A DNA stretch of 64,000 nt from JADZFO01 sp964512635 (GCA_964512635.1 CAZEJB010000002.1:151169-215168), one strand, 5' to 3'. Shown: positions 26,620-35,464, numbered from the stretch's first letter. The notes: generated from the letters alone by a model not told the origin. Numbers and translations are program-made.

Positions 26620-28764
26620 ATGATCATATGCCAGCAAGTCTGGTACCGTGGTGCTGCAGCCAGTCTGTTTGCATCTGTGCTCCTGGGCTGCCTTAGCTCC
26701 TGCACTGATGAGGTTGCAGGTCCCCTGCCTCCCGCTCCAGGTTCAAGTGCATCCGCCACTCAACCTGTCTTAGCTGGCAACACTGTACTGCGGCTTCCCG
26801 CTCCGAGAAGTCTGGCCAAGCGTCCGCCCGCACCGCACTCACACTTGAGTCCGCGGGGAACCAGCGCAGTGAACGAAGCAGGACTTCTGCGCGGTGGTGA
26901 TGATTTTGATGTTGCCGTCAGCGCCAATCTGATCACTGATGGCGGACTTGGTGATTTCAGTCCCGCAGGAAGTGGAGCGTTGACCGATCTGGCCTATGGT
27001 CTTTACCGCTTTGACGCACTTGACTACGACCGCACGGGGCTGCTGCGGCTGCGCTGGAATTCACCGCCAGTAACTGATCAGCTGTGGCTGGCTGTTGGCA
27101 ACTTCAGCACTGATCGCTGGGACTGGTTCCGACCTGCGAACCGCAATCAGGTGTCGATCGATGAAACAAGCTCCATATCCAGCTATGTCTCACCCAGCGG
27201 CGAGATGCTCGTTGTCGTTCTTTTGACCGGCAGCACTGGTGCTTCTCTGGACGCCATGCGGCTAGGCGACCCACTGATGACTGCGGACTTCAGGAATACG
27301 GCCGGGGCCGGCCATTTCACTGTCTGGGCTCCGACCAGCGGGCTGTCCTACAAGTCCACTTCAAGTATCGCTACCGGCAGCATCGTCAACTTCGAGTGGG
27401 ATCTCGACGGGGATGGTGATTATGAGACAGATACCGATATGGTCGACGAGGTGCTCAACGCCAGCCTTGACCTTGGACTAACCAATGTCGGACTGCGTAT
27501 CACTTCTGACTGGGGAACTCAGGTCAGCAGCAGTCATGCCATGCGCGGGCTGTCCGGAAACTGGAATTTGTACACGCTTACCGATTCGCTGAACGATGCC
27601 CAGCACACAACCAGTGTCCGTACTCCAATGCTGCTTGGCAGCAGGGCCGATTCAGGCGAGTACCCGCTGATTCTATGGTCGGAAAGCACAGTCGATTCAA
27701 CCAATGCCCCACCGCAGATCCGCCGATCCGTTCGCGGCCTGCTGGGGGACGACCCGACCCTGGAAAGCTGGAGCCCGGCCGCGGATGCCGTCACTGATGA
27801 GCCTGCCATGCCGATCAACTACATCCTCCAGGACGTAGCGCGCCTTAGCGGCGGCGAATGTGGCCTGGTATTCAGCGGCGACGACCCTGGCGACACAAAC
27901 CTGTACTTCACCCGCAGCACGGATGCGAGTGCTGGCGGCTGGGAGACGTATATCGCCATCGGCGCAGGCGTGGACAGTGAAGGCGGGGCGACACTGGAAG
28001 TGTTCAACGGCGACCTTTTCTGCGCCTACAACCATGGCGGCACGACCGACCTGCGCAAGAACACCGGTACCAACAGTGCTGCGTGGGAAGCGGCTGTCAA
28101 CATCGACCAGCCTAATGCGACGCGCTATGCCTACTACAAGCCGGCCCTGGCAATGGGTATTCAATGGCCCACTCTCGATCAGCAGCTTTACTGCTGCGCC
28201 GAAAGCCTGAACACGACGGCCTTCAGCACCCAGCCGGTCTATTACAACAGCGACCCGGCAGGCAGCAGTTTTCTGTATCAGCACACCCTCGACAGCACCA
28301 ACCCATCAGGGCAGTCTATGACGGGTGCCAGCTACCGCTCAGTGAACTACCCCGGCAGCCTGCGAAGCATCTTCGCCTACAAACAGGCCTTCACCGGCGA
28401 CCTGCGCTACATCCACGATGACCCGACAGATCTGTTCACCGGACAGCTCAGTGACGGCATTAGTCTGGGACTCCCTCCGCTGAGCCTTGGAGAGCTGCAT
28501 CTGGCAGGCGCGGAAGACAACATCAATAATCTGGCCGATGTCTTTCTGGTCTGCTCTATCGCGGGCGGAGGACTCTTCGGCTTTGAGTATCTTGAAGACC
28601 TGGGCTGGTACGAACCCGGGCCGGATTCCGGCAGTTCGTCCATTGAGCCGACAGATCCCGGCGATGCCGGCAGCCAGCCCTGCTGCGCGTGGATCCAGGG
28701 CCGTCCGGCGGTGGTATATGTGGACTACGCGACACAGAACATCAAGTTCGCCGTTCTTAACTAA
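26620..28764 (+). CDS. Secreted lipoprotein with PKD-like domain and propeller-like C-terminus (family member 1)
   Basis: A 714-residue exported lipoprotein. The start is ATG 26620, with GGGAG 7 bases upstream. The signal peptide ends in lipobox LSSC (Cys 28). Residues ~90-220 match the N-terminal domain shared by the six paralogues (YGLYRFDALDYDR, LWLAVGNFSTDRWDWF, EMLVVVLLTGSTGA). A PKD-like stretch (FEWDLDGDGDYETD) follows near 250-330. From there it differs from its relatives: it lacks the PPC modules with YDEVEPNN-like motifs and instead has ~370 residues of repeated short strands (LYFTRSTDASAGGWETY, LRKNTGTNSAAWE) reminiscent of a beta-propeller or sialidase-like fold. Cell-surface binding is a reasonable guess; the ligand is unknown. 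Confidence 0.82.
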   Translation: MIICQQVWYRGAAASLFASVLLGCLSSCTDEVAGPLPPAPGSSASATQPVLAGNTVLRLPAPRSLAKRPPAPHSHLSPRGTSAVNEAGLLRGGDDFDVAVSANLITDGGLGDFSPAGSGALTDLAYGLYRFDALDYDRTGLLRLRWNSPPVTDQLWLAVGNFSTDRWDWFRPANRNQVSIDETSSISSYVSPSGEMLVVVLLTGSTGASLDAMRLGDPLMTADFRNTAGAGHFTVWAPTSGLSYKSTSSIATGSIVNFEWDLDGDGDYETDTDMVDEVLNASLDLGLTNVGLRITSDWGTQVSSSHAMRGLSGNWNLYTLTDSLNDAQHTTSVRTPMLLGSRADSGEYPLILWSESTVDSTNAPPQIRRSVRGLLGDDPTLESWSPAADAVTDEPAMPINYILQDVARLSGGECGLVFSGDDPGDTNLYFTRSTDASAGGWETYIAIGAGVDSEGGATLEVFNGDLFCAYNHGGTTDLRKNTGTNSAAWEAAVNIDQPNATRYAYYKPALAMGIQWPTLDQQLYCCAESLNTTAFSTQPVYYNSDPAGSSFLYQHTLDSTNPSGQSMTGASYRSVNYPGSLRSIFAYKQAFTGDLRYIHDDPTDLFTGQLSDGISLGLPPLSLGELHLAGAEDNINNLADVFLVCSIAGGGLFGFEYLEDLGWYEPGPDSGSSSIEPTDPGDAGSQPCCAWIQGRPAVVYVDYATQNIKFAVLN

Positions 28765-28790
28765 GCCAGAGCGAAGGTGAGCCCGACCAT

Positions 28791-29567
28791 CTAATCCAGT
28801 TTGCCGAAACTGGAGTAAACCGCATAGCGGCGCTGGGTCAGCAGTGGTGTCAATACTGCTATTGCCCCGCCCACAATCAGCACTTCGACAAAGGTTGTGT
28901 TGTAGGCTGCGGGGAGGCCGAAGTTCAGGATTCCGCTGGCTGCCAGCATTCCCAGGATGAAACGCAGCAGCCACCAGATCCCGAAAGCGCCGACCACGGT
29001 TATCAGGCTGAACAGCATTGGTTGTGCTCGCAGCAGCAGGTACATACAAAGCTGGGCGAGCAGGAGTTTGAAGAGCACGCTGGCGAGGGCCGGCAGCCCG
29101 ATGTTGCCAAGGTGAAAGCCCCCGCGGGCAAAGTGCATCAGCCAGGCCGTGCCATGCGCAAGCAGACCGAGCAGCGGCAGCGCCCAGAGCAGCAGGCTTT
29201 CCTCGACACCATCCAGACAGGCCCGCGCATAGCTGCGATAGTTCGCCGGGCTTAGGGCCACGCGCAGATCCTGGGGCGGACTGATCAAACGGCGGCGCTC
29301 AATCAGGGCCGCCAGCAGCAGGACTGTGCCGCCCAGTTCGAGTCCCAGTCCAATATCGAGCCAGCGCTGCCCGCGCAGGGCGCTGAGCAGACTGAGCAAG
29401 CGACCCGGGCCCGGATCGGCAGCCAGGGTCTCGGCCGTGTTGACAAAGGCAATCAGCAGACTGGCCAACAGCAGCAGGGCGGCGAGCAAAAGAGCCGGCC
29501 ACCAGCGCTGCATCCACTTCGGGTGCTGGCGTTCAAACCAGCTTTCCAGCGCGTCGCTAAGCGGCAT
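28791..29567 (-). CDS. Polytopic membrane protein of unknown function
   Basis: A 258-residue protein with about six hydrophobic spans: WWPALLLAALLLLASLLIAF, WLDIGLGLELGGTVLLLAAL, LLLWALPLLGLLAHGTAWLM, LASVLFKLLLAQLCMYLLL, LFSLITVVGAFGIWWLL and VEVLIVGGAIAVLTPLL. The layout recalls YIP1-type membrane proteins, but I see no diagnostic motif. I start at ATG 29567 (MPLSDALESW) because TATACT ends exactly six bases upstream and no Shine-Dalgarno site exists, implying a leaderless message. The frame is open 14 codons further upstream. It stands alone, converging on lipoprotein member 1 with a 26-bp gap. Confidence 0.7.
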   Translation of the reverse strand: MPLSDALESWFERQHPKWMQRWWPALLLAALLLLASLLIAFVNTAETLAADPGPGRLLSLLSALRGQRWLDIGLGLELGGTVLLLAALIERRRLISPPQDLRVALSPANYRSYARACLDGVEESLLLWALPLLGLLAHGTAWLMHFARGGFHLGNIGLPALASVLFKLLLAQLCMYLLLRAQPMLFSLITVVGAFGIWWLLRFILGMLAASGILNFGLPAAYNTTFVEVLIVGGAIAVLTPLLTQRRYAVYSSFGKLD

Positions 29568-29573
29568 GCTGCG

Positions 29574-29579
29574 AGTATA
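29574..29579 (-). promoter_or_regulatory. -10 box, leaderless type
   Basis: TATACT on the minus strand ends six bases before ATG 29567. No -35 consensus and no ribosome-binding site are seen. Confidence 0.5.
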
Positions 29580-29693
29580 GCCCAACTGGAAGCAGTGCTT
29601 TGAGATCAAACCAATTCCTAACCTGAACGCACTGGTGCGCCAGATGAGATCTGCAGGTCAGTTTCAACCATGGTGTGGTCAACAACCAAAGCA

Positions 29694-29721
29694 AAAGCCC
29701 GCCGGCAGGGCGGCGGGCTTT
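29694..29721 (-). terminator. Rho-independent terminator after lipoprotein member 2
   Basis: Perfect 10-bp arms (AAAGCCCGCC and complement) flank an 8-base loop. On the minus strand the stem is followed by a T-rich tail (TTTTGCTTT). It lies 30 bases past the stop codon at 29751. Confidence 0.8.
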
Positions 29722-29750
29722 CTTTGCAGATCGAGATTGAACGGTTTGCT

Positions 29751-32609
29751 CTAACTGGTGCTGGCAACCAGCTCATAACCGCCGTGGCCGGGGCCGTTGG
29801 TAGTGTTGGAGCTGAAGACATAACACTTTACGTGATAAGTTCCGGCAGCCAGCGCTTTGGTGATTACCTCGTCGTTATCGGTACCGGTCGAACTGCCCTC
29901 CTCGGTCGTCCCGTCACTGGCATAGAGCTTCATGTCGAGGTCACCGAAGTTGTCATGCAGGTTCATCGTCAGCGTCACCGTTGCCGGCGCAGCCAGAGTG
30001 AATGTGTACCAGTCCTCATTTCCGCCGTCGTTGCCGCCGGGGCCAAGATCGCAGAAGAAGCCGCTAAACGGCATCACCGGCAAAGCCTGGCCGCTGCTGA
30101 AGGCGTTGTTAGGCTCAAGCTCGTCCATGCTGCCGCTGGCGGTAACACTGATGCTGGCTGTATCGGTGATACCGAGATTGCTGGTCACCCGGACGGTCGC
30201 GTTGAAGGTCCCGGTCTTGAAGTAGGTAGCCGAAATTGTCGCTACTGCGTTGGTGTCGCTTTCAAAGACACCGTTGCCGTCGAGGTCCCACTCATAGTTG
30301 TCGATCGTTCCGCCGCCGGGCGCGGTACTTCCGCTGGCGTCAAAGTTGACAGTCAGCGCGATGTTTCCGCTGGTCACATCCGCATCAATATCAGCGGTGG
30401 GCGAATTGCCATTGCTGTCGTCGGTCGTGATGGGATAAACCGCAGTGTCGGTAAAGCCGAGGCTGCTGTGAACCCGGACTGTGGCATTAAAAACGCCGAC
30501 ACTGGTATAGCTGTGGCTGACCAGGCCGTCCGAGTCCGCTGTGGTGTCCCAGGTGCCATTACCGTCATAATCGAAGTCGTAGCTGGTGATAGTTCCGCCG
30601 CCCGGGTCATAGCTGCCCGAAGCGTCAAAGTTGACGGTAAGCGGAATGCTGCCGCTGTTCACATCCGCTGTCAGAACCGCTTCCGGCAGCGTGCCGTCAG
30701 TCCGGTCCGCGTTCAAAGTGTAGTCCGCTACGGCCAGCGGCTCGCTGGTGAACTTGTAAACTCGCAGGAGGAAGCTGCCCGCCACGGAAGTCGCGTAATC
30801 CAGGGTTTCCGTATCAGTGGTGCCGGTCGAACTGTCCAGCTCTGTCGTGCCGTCAGCGGCAAAGAGCTTCATGTCGATATCGCAGTCAGCATCCACAAAG
30901 TCCATGGTGATGTGAACAGCCTCAAGCGCATCGAGGCTGAAGCTGTACCAGTCGGCCTCGTCCTCGGGGTCAACATCGCCGTCGCCGATGCGGCCGTCCC
31001 ACTGCTTGAAGCCGATGCCGGGAAGCGCCTGAGCGCTCGCCGCATCGTCATGCGGCTCCAGGTCGTCATAACCGCTTGAACCGTTATCGCTGTAGAGCGT
31101 GACCGTCACGGTATCGCTGTCGCCGCCATCGTCTGTTACGCGCAGCGTAACCGGGTAGGTCCCAGGAGCCGGAAAGCTGTGGTTGGTAGTCGGGCTGGCA
31201 CCGGCGTCTTCTTCAAAGCTGCCGTTGTTGTCCCAGTCCCATTCGTACTTAACAATGCTGCCGTCCGGATCGCTGCTGTCACTGGCGTCAATCTGGACAT
31301 CCAGCTGCGCATCGGCGAAAAAGTAGTCCGGCTGGAACAGCGCGACCGGCGCCTGATTGGTGCTGGCACCAATGGAGATCAGCACGCTGGCGGTATCCGT
31401 TGCGCCAAGGTCGTCGGTTACGCGCACTGTCACATTGAAGTCGCCGGCGCCAGGGTAGAGATGCGCCACAGTTGCCGTAGTTCCACTGTCCTGGTCGTAA
31501 ATGCTGTCGCCGTCAAAGTCCCATTCATACTTCGTAATGCTGCCGTCGGGGTCCGTGCTTGCGCTGGCGTCGAAGTTGACTGTCAGCGGCGCTGTACCGC
31601 CAAGGCTGTCGCTCTGGATATCGGCCACCGGCGGTTCGTTCTGCGCCGCCGGGATGATAGTCACGGTAGGACCTGTGAACTCCGTGCTTGCGCCGTCATT
31701 GTCATTCACCCTCACCTTCGGCGTGTACTGGCCTTCAGCCGGGTAGCTGAACTGTGCGCTTGAAGTGCCACCGAGAGACTCATAACCGGGCTGGCCGTCA
31801 AGGTCCCAGTCATAGCTGGCGATGGTCCCGTCGTGGTCCAGCGCCTGAGCTGTAAAGGTAACGGTTCCGCCGACCACCGCGGTGTCTCCAGGGCTGAGGT
31901 CGATGGCGCTGACTTCAGGTGCGATGTTGCCGCCGACCCGGACATAAGTCAGGGCGGCGGGCTGGCGCACCACCATTACCACCACCAACACAGCGCCGTC
32001 AGCACCGCGCACATAAGGGTCACTGGCACCGAAGTCCTGCTGCGTACCAGCTTCAGCACTAAACCAGTCCCAGCGGTCGCTGGTCCAGTTAGCCAAACCG
32101 ATGAACCCGGCTCCGGCAGACGGCGCGGTCTGGAAGCTGTTCTTGATGCTGAGGTCGCCAGTGAAGCCGGACAGGCTGTAGCCAAAGATGGCGTAGGCCG
32201 ACTTGTCCAGTGCGGCGCCAGTCGATCCGTTTATCGGGGTGAACTGCAGGAAGGGCGCCGCGGCGGTTACGCGATTACTCGGCAGGCCGTTGTCGTACTC
32301 CGCTCCGGTCTTGAAGCGGTCGCTGTCGACAAAGGACGCATCGCGGGCCAGCACACTGGGGCTGGCGAGACCGCCGGCTGATTCGCCGGGGCTGGCCCGG
32401 CGGGCGGGCACTGTACGGGTCGCTGCCACCTCCGGAGTGCCTTCCTTGGCTTCGGGCCGGGCGATGAGCTCGGGATCAAAGCCCCCGCCGCCGCCGCCGC
32501 AGGCGCCGAGTGCAAGGGCTGCGGCAAAGGCAAGGCCAAGCGCCGATAGTCTGCTGAGGGGGCTGGCCGAGCCGGACAGGGCCGGGCTTTTCAGGCTGCT
32601 GTTAGACAT
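29751..32609 (-). CDS. Secreted lipoprotein with five PKD domains and two PPC-like domains (family member 2)
   Basis: A 952-residue lipoprotein, the largest of the family. The signal peptide ends in lipobox LGAC, followed at once by six glycines encoded by a GCG/CCG-type run. After the shared N-terminal domain (EYDNGLPSNRV ... SAYAIFGYSLSGFTGD ... IGLANWTSDRWDWF) come PKD domains marked by YDWDLDG, YEWDFDGDS, YEWDWDNNGSFEED, YDFDYDGNG and YEWDLDGNGVFESD. Two pre-peptidase C-terminal-like (PPC) modules begin GYDDLEPHDD and MDELEPNNAF, each with an E-D/A-D-WY.F strand and a DGTT turn. PKD and PPC modules are common in surface and secreted adhesins or enzymes, but no catalytic domain is visible. 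Asp-rich loops suggest calcium binding. It lies on the opposite strand to the other five paralogues and has its own terminator. Confidence 0.88.
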   Translation of the reverse strand: MSNSSLKSPALSGSASPLSRLSALGLAFAAALALGACGGGGGGFDPELIARPEAKEGTPEVAATRTVPARRASPGESAGGLASPSVLARDASFVDSDRFKTGAEYDNGLPSNRVTAAAPFLQFTPINGSTGAALDKSAYAIFGYSLSGFTGDLSIKNSFQTAPSAGAGFIGLANWTSDRWDWFSAEAGTQQDFGASDPYVRGADGAVLVVVMVVRQPAALTYVRVGGNIAPEVSAIDLSPGDTAVVGGTVTFTAQALDHDGTIASYDWDLDGQPGYESLGGTSSAQFSYPAEGQYTPKVRVNDNDGASTEFTGPTVTIIPAAQNEPPVADIQSDSLGGTAPLTVNFDASASTDPDGSITKYEWDFDGDSIYDQDSGTTATVAHLYPGAGDFNVTVRVTDDLGATDTASVLISIGASTNQAPVALFQPDYFFADAQLDVQIDASDSSDPDGSIVKYEWDWDNNGSFEEDAGASPTTNHSFPAPGTYPVTLRVTDDGGDSDTVTVTLYSDNGSSGYDDLEPHDDAASAQALPGIGFKQWDGRIGDGDVDPEDEADWYSFSLDALEAVHITMDFVDADCDIDMKLFAADGTTELDSSTGTTDTETLDYATSVAGSFLLRVYKFTSEPLAVADYTLNADRTDGTLPEAVLTADVNSGSIPLTVNFDASGSYDPGGGTITSYDFDYDGNGTWDTTADSDGLVSHSYTSVGVFNATVRVHSSLGFTDTAVYPITTDDSNGNSPTADIDADVTSGNIALTVNFDASGSTAPGGGTIDNYEWDLDGNGVFESDTNAVATISATYFKTGTFNATVRVTSNLGITDTASISVTASGSMDELEPNNAFSSGQALPVMPFSGFFCDLGPGGNDGGNEDWYTFTLAAPATVTLTMNLHDNFGDLDMKLYASDGTTEEGSSTGTDNDEVITKALAAGTYHVKCYVFSSNTTNGPGHGGYELVASTS

Positions 32610-32641
32610 TCCAGGAACGCTCCATCAAAACTGGGTGAAAC

Positions 32642-32647
32642 ATTGTA
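32642..32647 (-). promoter_or_regulatory. -10-like box of lipoprotein member 2
   Basis: TACAAT on the minus strand ends 32 bases before ATG 32609. Sequence and spacing match the other family members. Confidence 0.4.
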
Positions 32648-32753
32648 CCCGTGGAGTTCAGGCTCCGCCGAAAGCTCCGATGTAGACAGCATAAAGTCTC
32701 CAGCACTCTGTGGATCATCTCTGGAAAATGGGCTGCTTGTCCGAGGCTGCAAG

Positions 32754-32759
32754 TATTAT
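32754..32759 (+). promoter_or_regulatory. -10 box, leaderless type
   Basis: TATTAT ends six bases before GTG 32766. No Shine-Dalgarno site is present. Confidence 0.5.
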
Positions 32760-32765
32760 CAGCCT

Positions 32766-33191
32766 GTGGATATCGCTCTCTGGGCTCTGCGCGTGCTGAC
32801 GGTAGTCCTCGCAGTTCTGGCCGGCTGGATGTTCGGGCGCTCAACGCCACAGTGGCAGGAAGATGCCTGGAATGACACAGCGCGAGGTGGCACCTACAGC
32901 GGCTATGGCTCCAGCGGCCTGCATGGCGGCTACGGCGGTGGAACTGCCGGCTGCGGGATCTTTGCCGCGATGACCGGTGGCGGCAGTCGCTGGGTCTGGA
33001 GCGTGCTGCTTATTGCGGCCTTTATCACGGCAGCCATAGCCTGGCCGCACCCTCCGGGGCTGCGCGCTGGCGGGCGCGATCCGCAGTTTCTGTTTATGCA
33101 GATGGCGTTCTGGGCGCCCCTGATCTCCTTTGCCCTGGGCTATATCCCCGCCCGGCTGACTGACAAAGGGCCCGTCGGCCCGCTGGAGTGA
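32766..33191 (+). CDS. Small membrane protein, glycine-rich loop
   Basis: A 141-residue protein from GTG 32766 (VDIALWALRVLTVVLAVLAGW). The start is chosen because TATTAT lies six bases upstream and the first hydrophobic span begins there. Spans are visible at about 4-22, 77-95 and 110-130. Between the first two is a Gly/Tyr/Ser-rich stretch (GTYSGYGSSGLHGGYGGGTAG). No family is recognised. It ends two bases before the convergent ArsR-type gene stops, so the two transcripts must overlap or terminate inside each other. The frame is open 41 codons further upstream, but that part does not look like protein. Confidence 0.6.
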   Translation: MDIALWALRVLTVVLAVLAGWMFGRSTPQWQEDAWNDTARGGTYSGYGSSGLHGGYGGGTAGCGIFAAMTGGGSRWVWSVLLIAAFITAAIAWPHPPGLRAGGRDPQFLFMQMAFWAPLISFALGYIPARLTDKGPVGPLE

Positions 33192-33193
33192 AG

Positions 33194-33586
33194 CTATCCT
33201 TCCACCTGCGCCTTCAGCCTTGCCAATGCGCCATCCCACTGGCTGGAAACCAGATCGAGATATCTCTGCGCTTCAAGCAGTCCATCTCGTTCCATTTCCC
33301 AAAGATGTTCGCGCCCGGCGCGGCTGCTGCGCAGCAGGCCCGCCTGGGCCAGCACCAGCAGGTGCTTGGTCAAAGCCTGGCGCGTCAGGCTGCGGCCTTT
33401 GCCAAGCTGGCTGATCGAGCGCGGCTGCCCGTCCGCCAGCACCAGCAGCAGCCCAAGACGGGTGCCGTCGCCGAGGGCGGCAAACAGCGGCACAGCCGCG
33501 CTCAATTCGCGCAGCGCCGCAGGAGAGACACCGATTCGCGCGGCCCCGATGTTACTCGTTCGGCCAGGCCCTGTCTGCCTAGGCAC
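33194..33586 (-). CDS. ArsR-family winged-helix regulator
   Basis: A 130-residue regulator with the ArsR fold: LFAALGDGTRLGLLLVLADG, then SISQLGKGRSLTRQALTKHLLVLAQAGLLRSSRAGREHLWEME, where the recognition helix is LTRQALTKHLLVL. I choose GTG 33586, which overlaps the stop of the SRPBCC gene by eight bases; a TTG five codons earlier is possible. No metal-binding Cys pair is visible, so it is probably not a metal sensor. ArsR regulators paired with an SRPBCC/AHSA1 gene are common. Here the regulator is second in the operon and probably controls it through the palindrome at 34072-34095. Confidence 0.87.
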   Translation of the reverse strand: MPRQTGPGRTSNIGAARIGVSPAALRELSAAVPLFAALGDGTRLGLLLVLADGQPRSISQLGKGRSLTRQALTKHLLVLAQAGLLRSSRAGREHLWEMERDGLLEAQRYLDLVSSQWDGALARLKAQVEG

Positions 33587-34073
33587 CGCCTTCCTCGACA
33601 AAGCGCTTGATGTTGCCGGTCTGGCCCTTCCATCCGCCCTCGTTCATCCTGAAGTCCTCGTCCCTGCGCTCGGCCGGGATCCGGTCAAAGCCCGACTCAA
33701 CAACCCGCAGCAGGGTCGCTCCATCCTGCTCACTCAACGAAAACTCCACGAGGGTGGTTGGCTCGACTGAGTAGTCGTAGTCCATTCGCACGGCATAGGG
33801 ATGCCAGCGATAGGCGAAGTAGTCCTGCGGCTGGATCGCTTCAATCTTCATGAGCACCTTTACATGCTCATATCCCGGGTGGGTAATCTGGCCATGGCTG
33901 GCTGCACCGGCGACAAAGGGGCCGTCAAGTTTCATTCTGAACCACTGGCCGAACTGCTCGTGATCTGTCAGGGCCCGCCAGACCTTGTCCTGCGGCGCGC
34001 TGATCAGCACTTCTTTTTCAATACGATCGCTGACAACCTGTGCCCCAGCGCCGTTGTTTTTCTCATTGCTCAT
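33579..34073 (-). CDS. SRPBCC (AHSA1/CalC-like) domain protein
   Basis: A 164-residue START-like protein: RIEKEVLISAPQDKVWRALTDHEQFGQWF at the N-terminus, VEFSLSEQDGATLLRVVESGFDRIP in the middle, and a C-terminal helix (GWKGQTGNIKRFVEE). Such proteins form a hydrophobic ligand-binding pocket; the ligand is unknown. The ATG at 34073 is supported by GGAGG with 6-base spacing; a TTG two codons earlier is less likely. The start codon and ribosome-binding site lie inside a 24-bp palindrome, so both transcription and translation could be controlled there. It is co-transcribed with the following ArsR gene. Confidence 0.85.
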   Translation of the reverse strand: MSNEKNNGAGAQVVSDRIEKEVLISAPQDKVWRALTDHEQFGQWFRMKLDGPFVAGAASHGQITHPGYEHVKVLMKIEAIQPQDYFAYRWHPYAVRMDYDYSVEPTTLVEFSLSEQDGATLLRVVESGFDRIPAERRDEDFRMNEGGWKGQTGNIKRFVEEGGA

Positions 34074-34120
34074 ATGCAACCTCCGGGTTGCATATTAACA
34101 TCAACGCAAGCTTTGAGCAA
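34072..34120 (-). promoter_or_regulatory. Promoter and palindromic operator of the SRPBCC-ArsR operon
   Basis: On the minus strand TTGCTC (34115-34120) and TAATAT (34092-34097) are 17 bases apart. A perfect palindrome with 10-bp arms (ATATGCAACC and complement) and a 4-base centre spans 34072-34095. It overlaps the -10 edge, the GGAGG ribosome-binding site and the first base of the start codon. It is a strong candidate operator for the ArsR protein encoded downstream. Confidence 0.7.
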
Positions 34121-34171
34121 CCTTGTTGTTGCGCAATCTCTTGGTCAGCTCTAAGGCTAAACTCAGATCGC

Positions 34172-34498
34172 ATGGAACTTGATTCCAAAATGATGTTTCG
34201 TATTGCCGCGGTAGTGCTGTCGTTCATTGCCGGCCTGATGACTGCTCGGATATCAGCCCTCTCAGACCGACGCCTCAGCGGCGGCGGCGGCAATGTCCTG
34301 GCACTGCTCACCTGTGTTCCTGCCGTGCTGTGCGCCTTTCAGGGCTGGGAGATACTGACAAGACATCAGCGCCGCCAGCTTGGCCTTGGCATTGAAGCAC
34401 TCCTCGTGCACAACGTGCCTCCAGCGCTGATCGTTGGTGGTTCCTACCTTGCTGGAAGGTATGTGGCTGGACTGATCTGGCGTGGGGAACAGGTCTAA
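34172..34498 (+). CDS. Small membrane protein of unknown function
   Basis: A 108-residue protein from ATG 34172 (MELDSKMMFRIAAVVLSFIAGLMTARISA). Hydrophobic spans are at about 8-26, 43-58 and 80-98. No family is recognised. No Shine-Dalgarno site is visible; TAAACT lies eight bases before the ATG, close to the leaderless arrangement seen elsewhere in the window. It is divergent from the SRPBCC-ArsR operon, and the two start codons are about 100 bases apart, so their promoters overlap. Confidence 0.55.
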   Translation: MELDSKMMFRIAAVVLSFIAGLMTARISALSDRRLSGGGGNVLALLTCVPAVLCAFQGWEILTRHQRRQLGLGIEALLVHNVPPALIVGGSYLAGRYVAGLIWRGEQV

Positions 34499-34525
34499 GC
34501 CAGCATCTCCGCACCGAAGCCACAG

Positions 34526-35452
34526 CTAGCTCTCCCAGTTTTGCCGGTCATCCAAAGCGCTGCTCAGCCTGCCGAGCATAGCCCGCCAGGTATCAAGGTA
34601 GGCATCTCCGCTCCCGGCATCGCCAAAGCCGCTGTGAACCACGGTCAGGCGCGTGCGCGATCCTTCGCCGCGCAGCTGCCAGGTCAGGACCGTCGGCAGC
34701 GCATCACTGGAAAGCTGCCAGAGGCTGGACAGGCGCGCGCTGACCACGCCACCATCGCGCCGGGGCGCGCTGAAGTCAAGGATGCGCCCGGGTCCACCAC
34801 CCTCCCAGCCAAAGCTTAGTTCGCCGCCGACCCGCGGCTCGATGAAGGCACCGCGGCCCCACAGCCGGTCAAGCTCACTGGGTGTGGTCAACACATCCCA
34901 GGCCGCCGCAGTTCCGTCAAGGCCGGGTGTAACCAGATTCAGGCCGAGCTCCAGCGCCCCCTGGCTGCGCGCGTGATGGAACAGCAGACCGTCGCTGCCC
35001 AGCAGGTACAGGCGCATGTTCTCCAGCACAACAGTCCAGTACGCCGCGCCGCCAAGTGGCTCCTCAGCCAGCGGGCGCAACCCATGGTGGAGCAGGTAGA
35101 GTGTGGACCCGCCGCCCTCTGGCTCAAGCTCAAGATCAACCTCGGTCTGGCGGCCGCGGTGGTTCCACAAAAAGTGCATCTTTACCGCGGCGTCCAGTTC
35201 GGAGGGCAGCGCCAGCGCTGTCAGTGTGGTCGTCAAGGCCGGGGGCGGGTCGGGCGCGAAGTGGCTCCAGAAGTGGTAGCCGCCGCGCAGCCCGTACTCG
35301 CCCTCCGGCTCGACAGCACCGAGGCTCCCCGCGTGGCGCAGAAACCAGCGGTGCCTGGGACCGATATCCACCAGCGCGTCGAAGACCCCGCGCGGCGGAA
35401 CGGCAAGGCGCAGCCGGGAATGGACAGAGTGTGCCTCGCCGCTTGGTTGCAT
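34526..35452 (-). CDS. Tandem double SRPBCC-domain protein
   Basis: A 308-residue protein with two START/AHSA1-like domains in line. The first begins HSRLRLAVPPRGVFDALVDIGPRHRWFLRH; the second begins LNLVTPGLDGTAAAWDVLTTPSELDRLWG and ends in GSRTRLTVVHSGFG. The WDVLT..SELDRLW block of domain two is the usual AHSA1 entry helix. The ligand is unknown. ATG 35452 is preceded at exactly six bases by TAAACT, which overlaps the stop codon of the upstream VOC gene. The gene could thus be read from its own leaderless promoter and also as the last gene of the VOC cluster, since the gap is only nine bases. Confidence 0.75.
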   Translation of the reverse strand: MQPSGEAHSVHSRLRLAVPPRGVFDALVDIGPRHRWFLRHAGSLGAVEPEGEYGLRGGYHFWSHFAPDPPPALTTTLTALALPSELDAAVKMHFLWNHRGRQTEVDLELEPEGGGSTLYLLHHGLRPLAEEPLGGAAYWTVVLENMRLYLLGSDGLLFHHARSQGALELGLNLVTPGLDGTAAAWDVLTTPSELDRLWGRGAFIEPRVGGELSFGWEGGGPGRILDFSAPRRDGGVVSARLSSLWQLSSDALPTVLTWQLRGEGSRTRLTVVHSGFGDAGSGDAYLDTWRAMLGRLSSALDDRQNWES

Positions 35453-35458
35453 GGACTT

Positions 35459-35464
35459 AGTTTA
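35459..35464 (-). promoter_or_regulatory. -10 box, leaderless type, overlapping an upstream stop codon
   Basis: TAAACT on the minus strand ends six bases before ATG 35452 and shares bases with the TAA stop of the preceding VOC gene. Confidence 0.45.
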
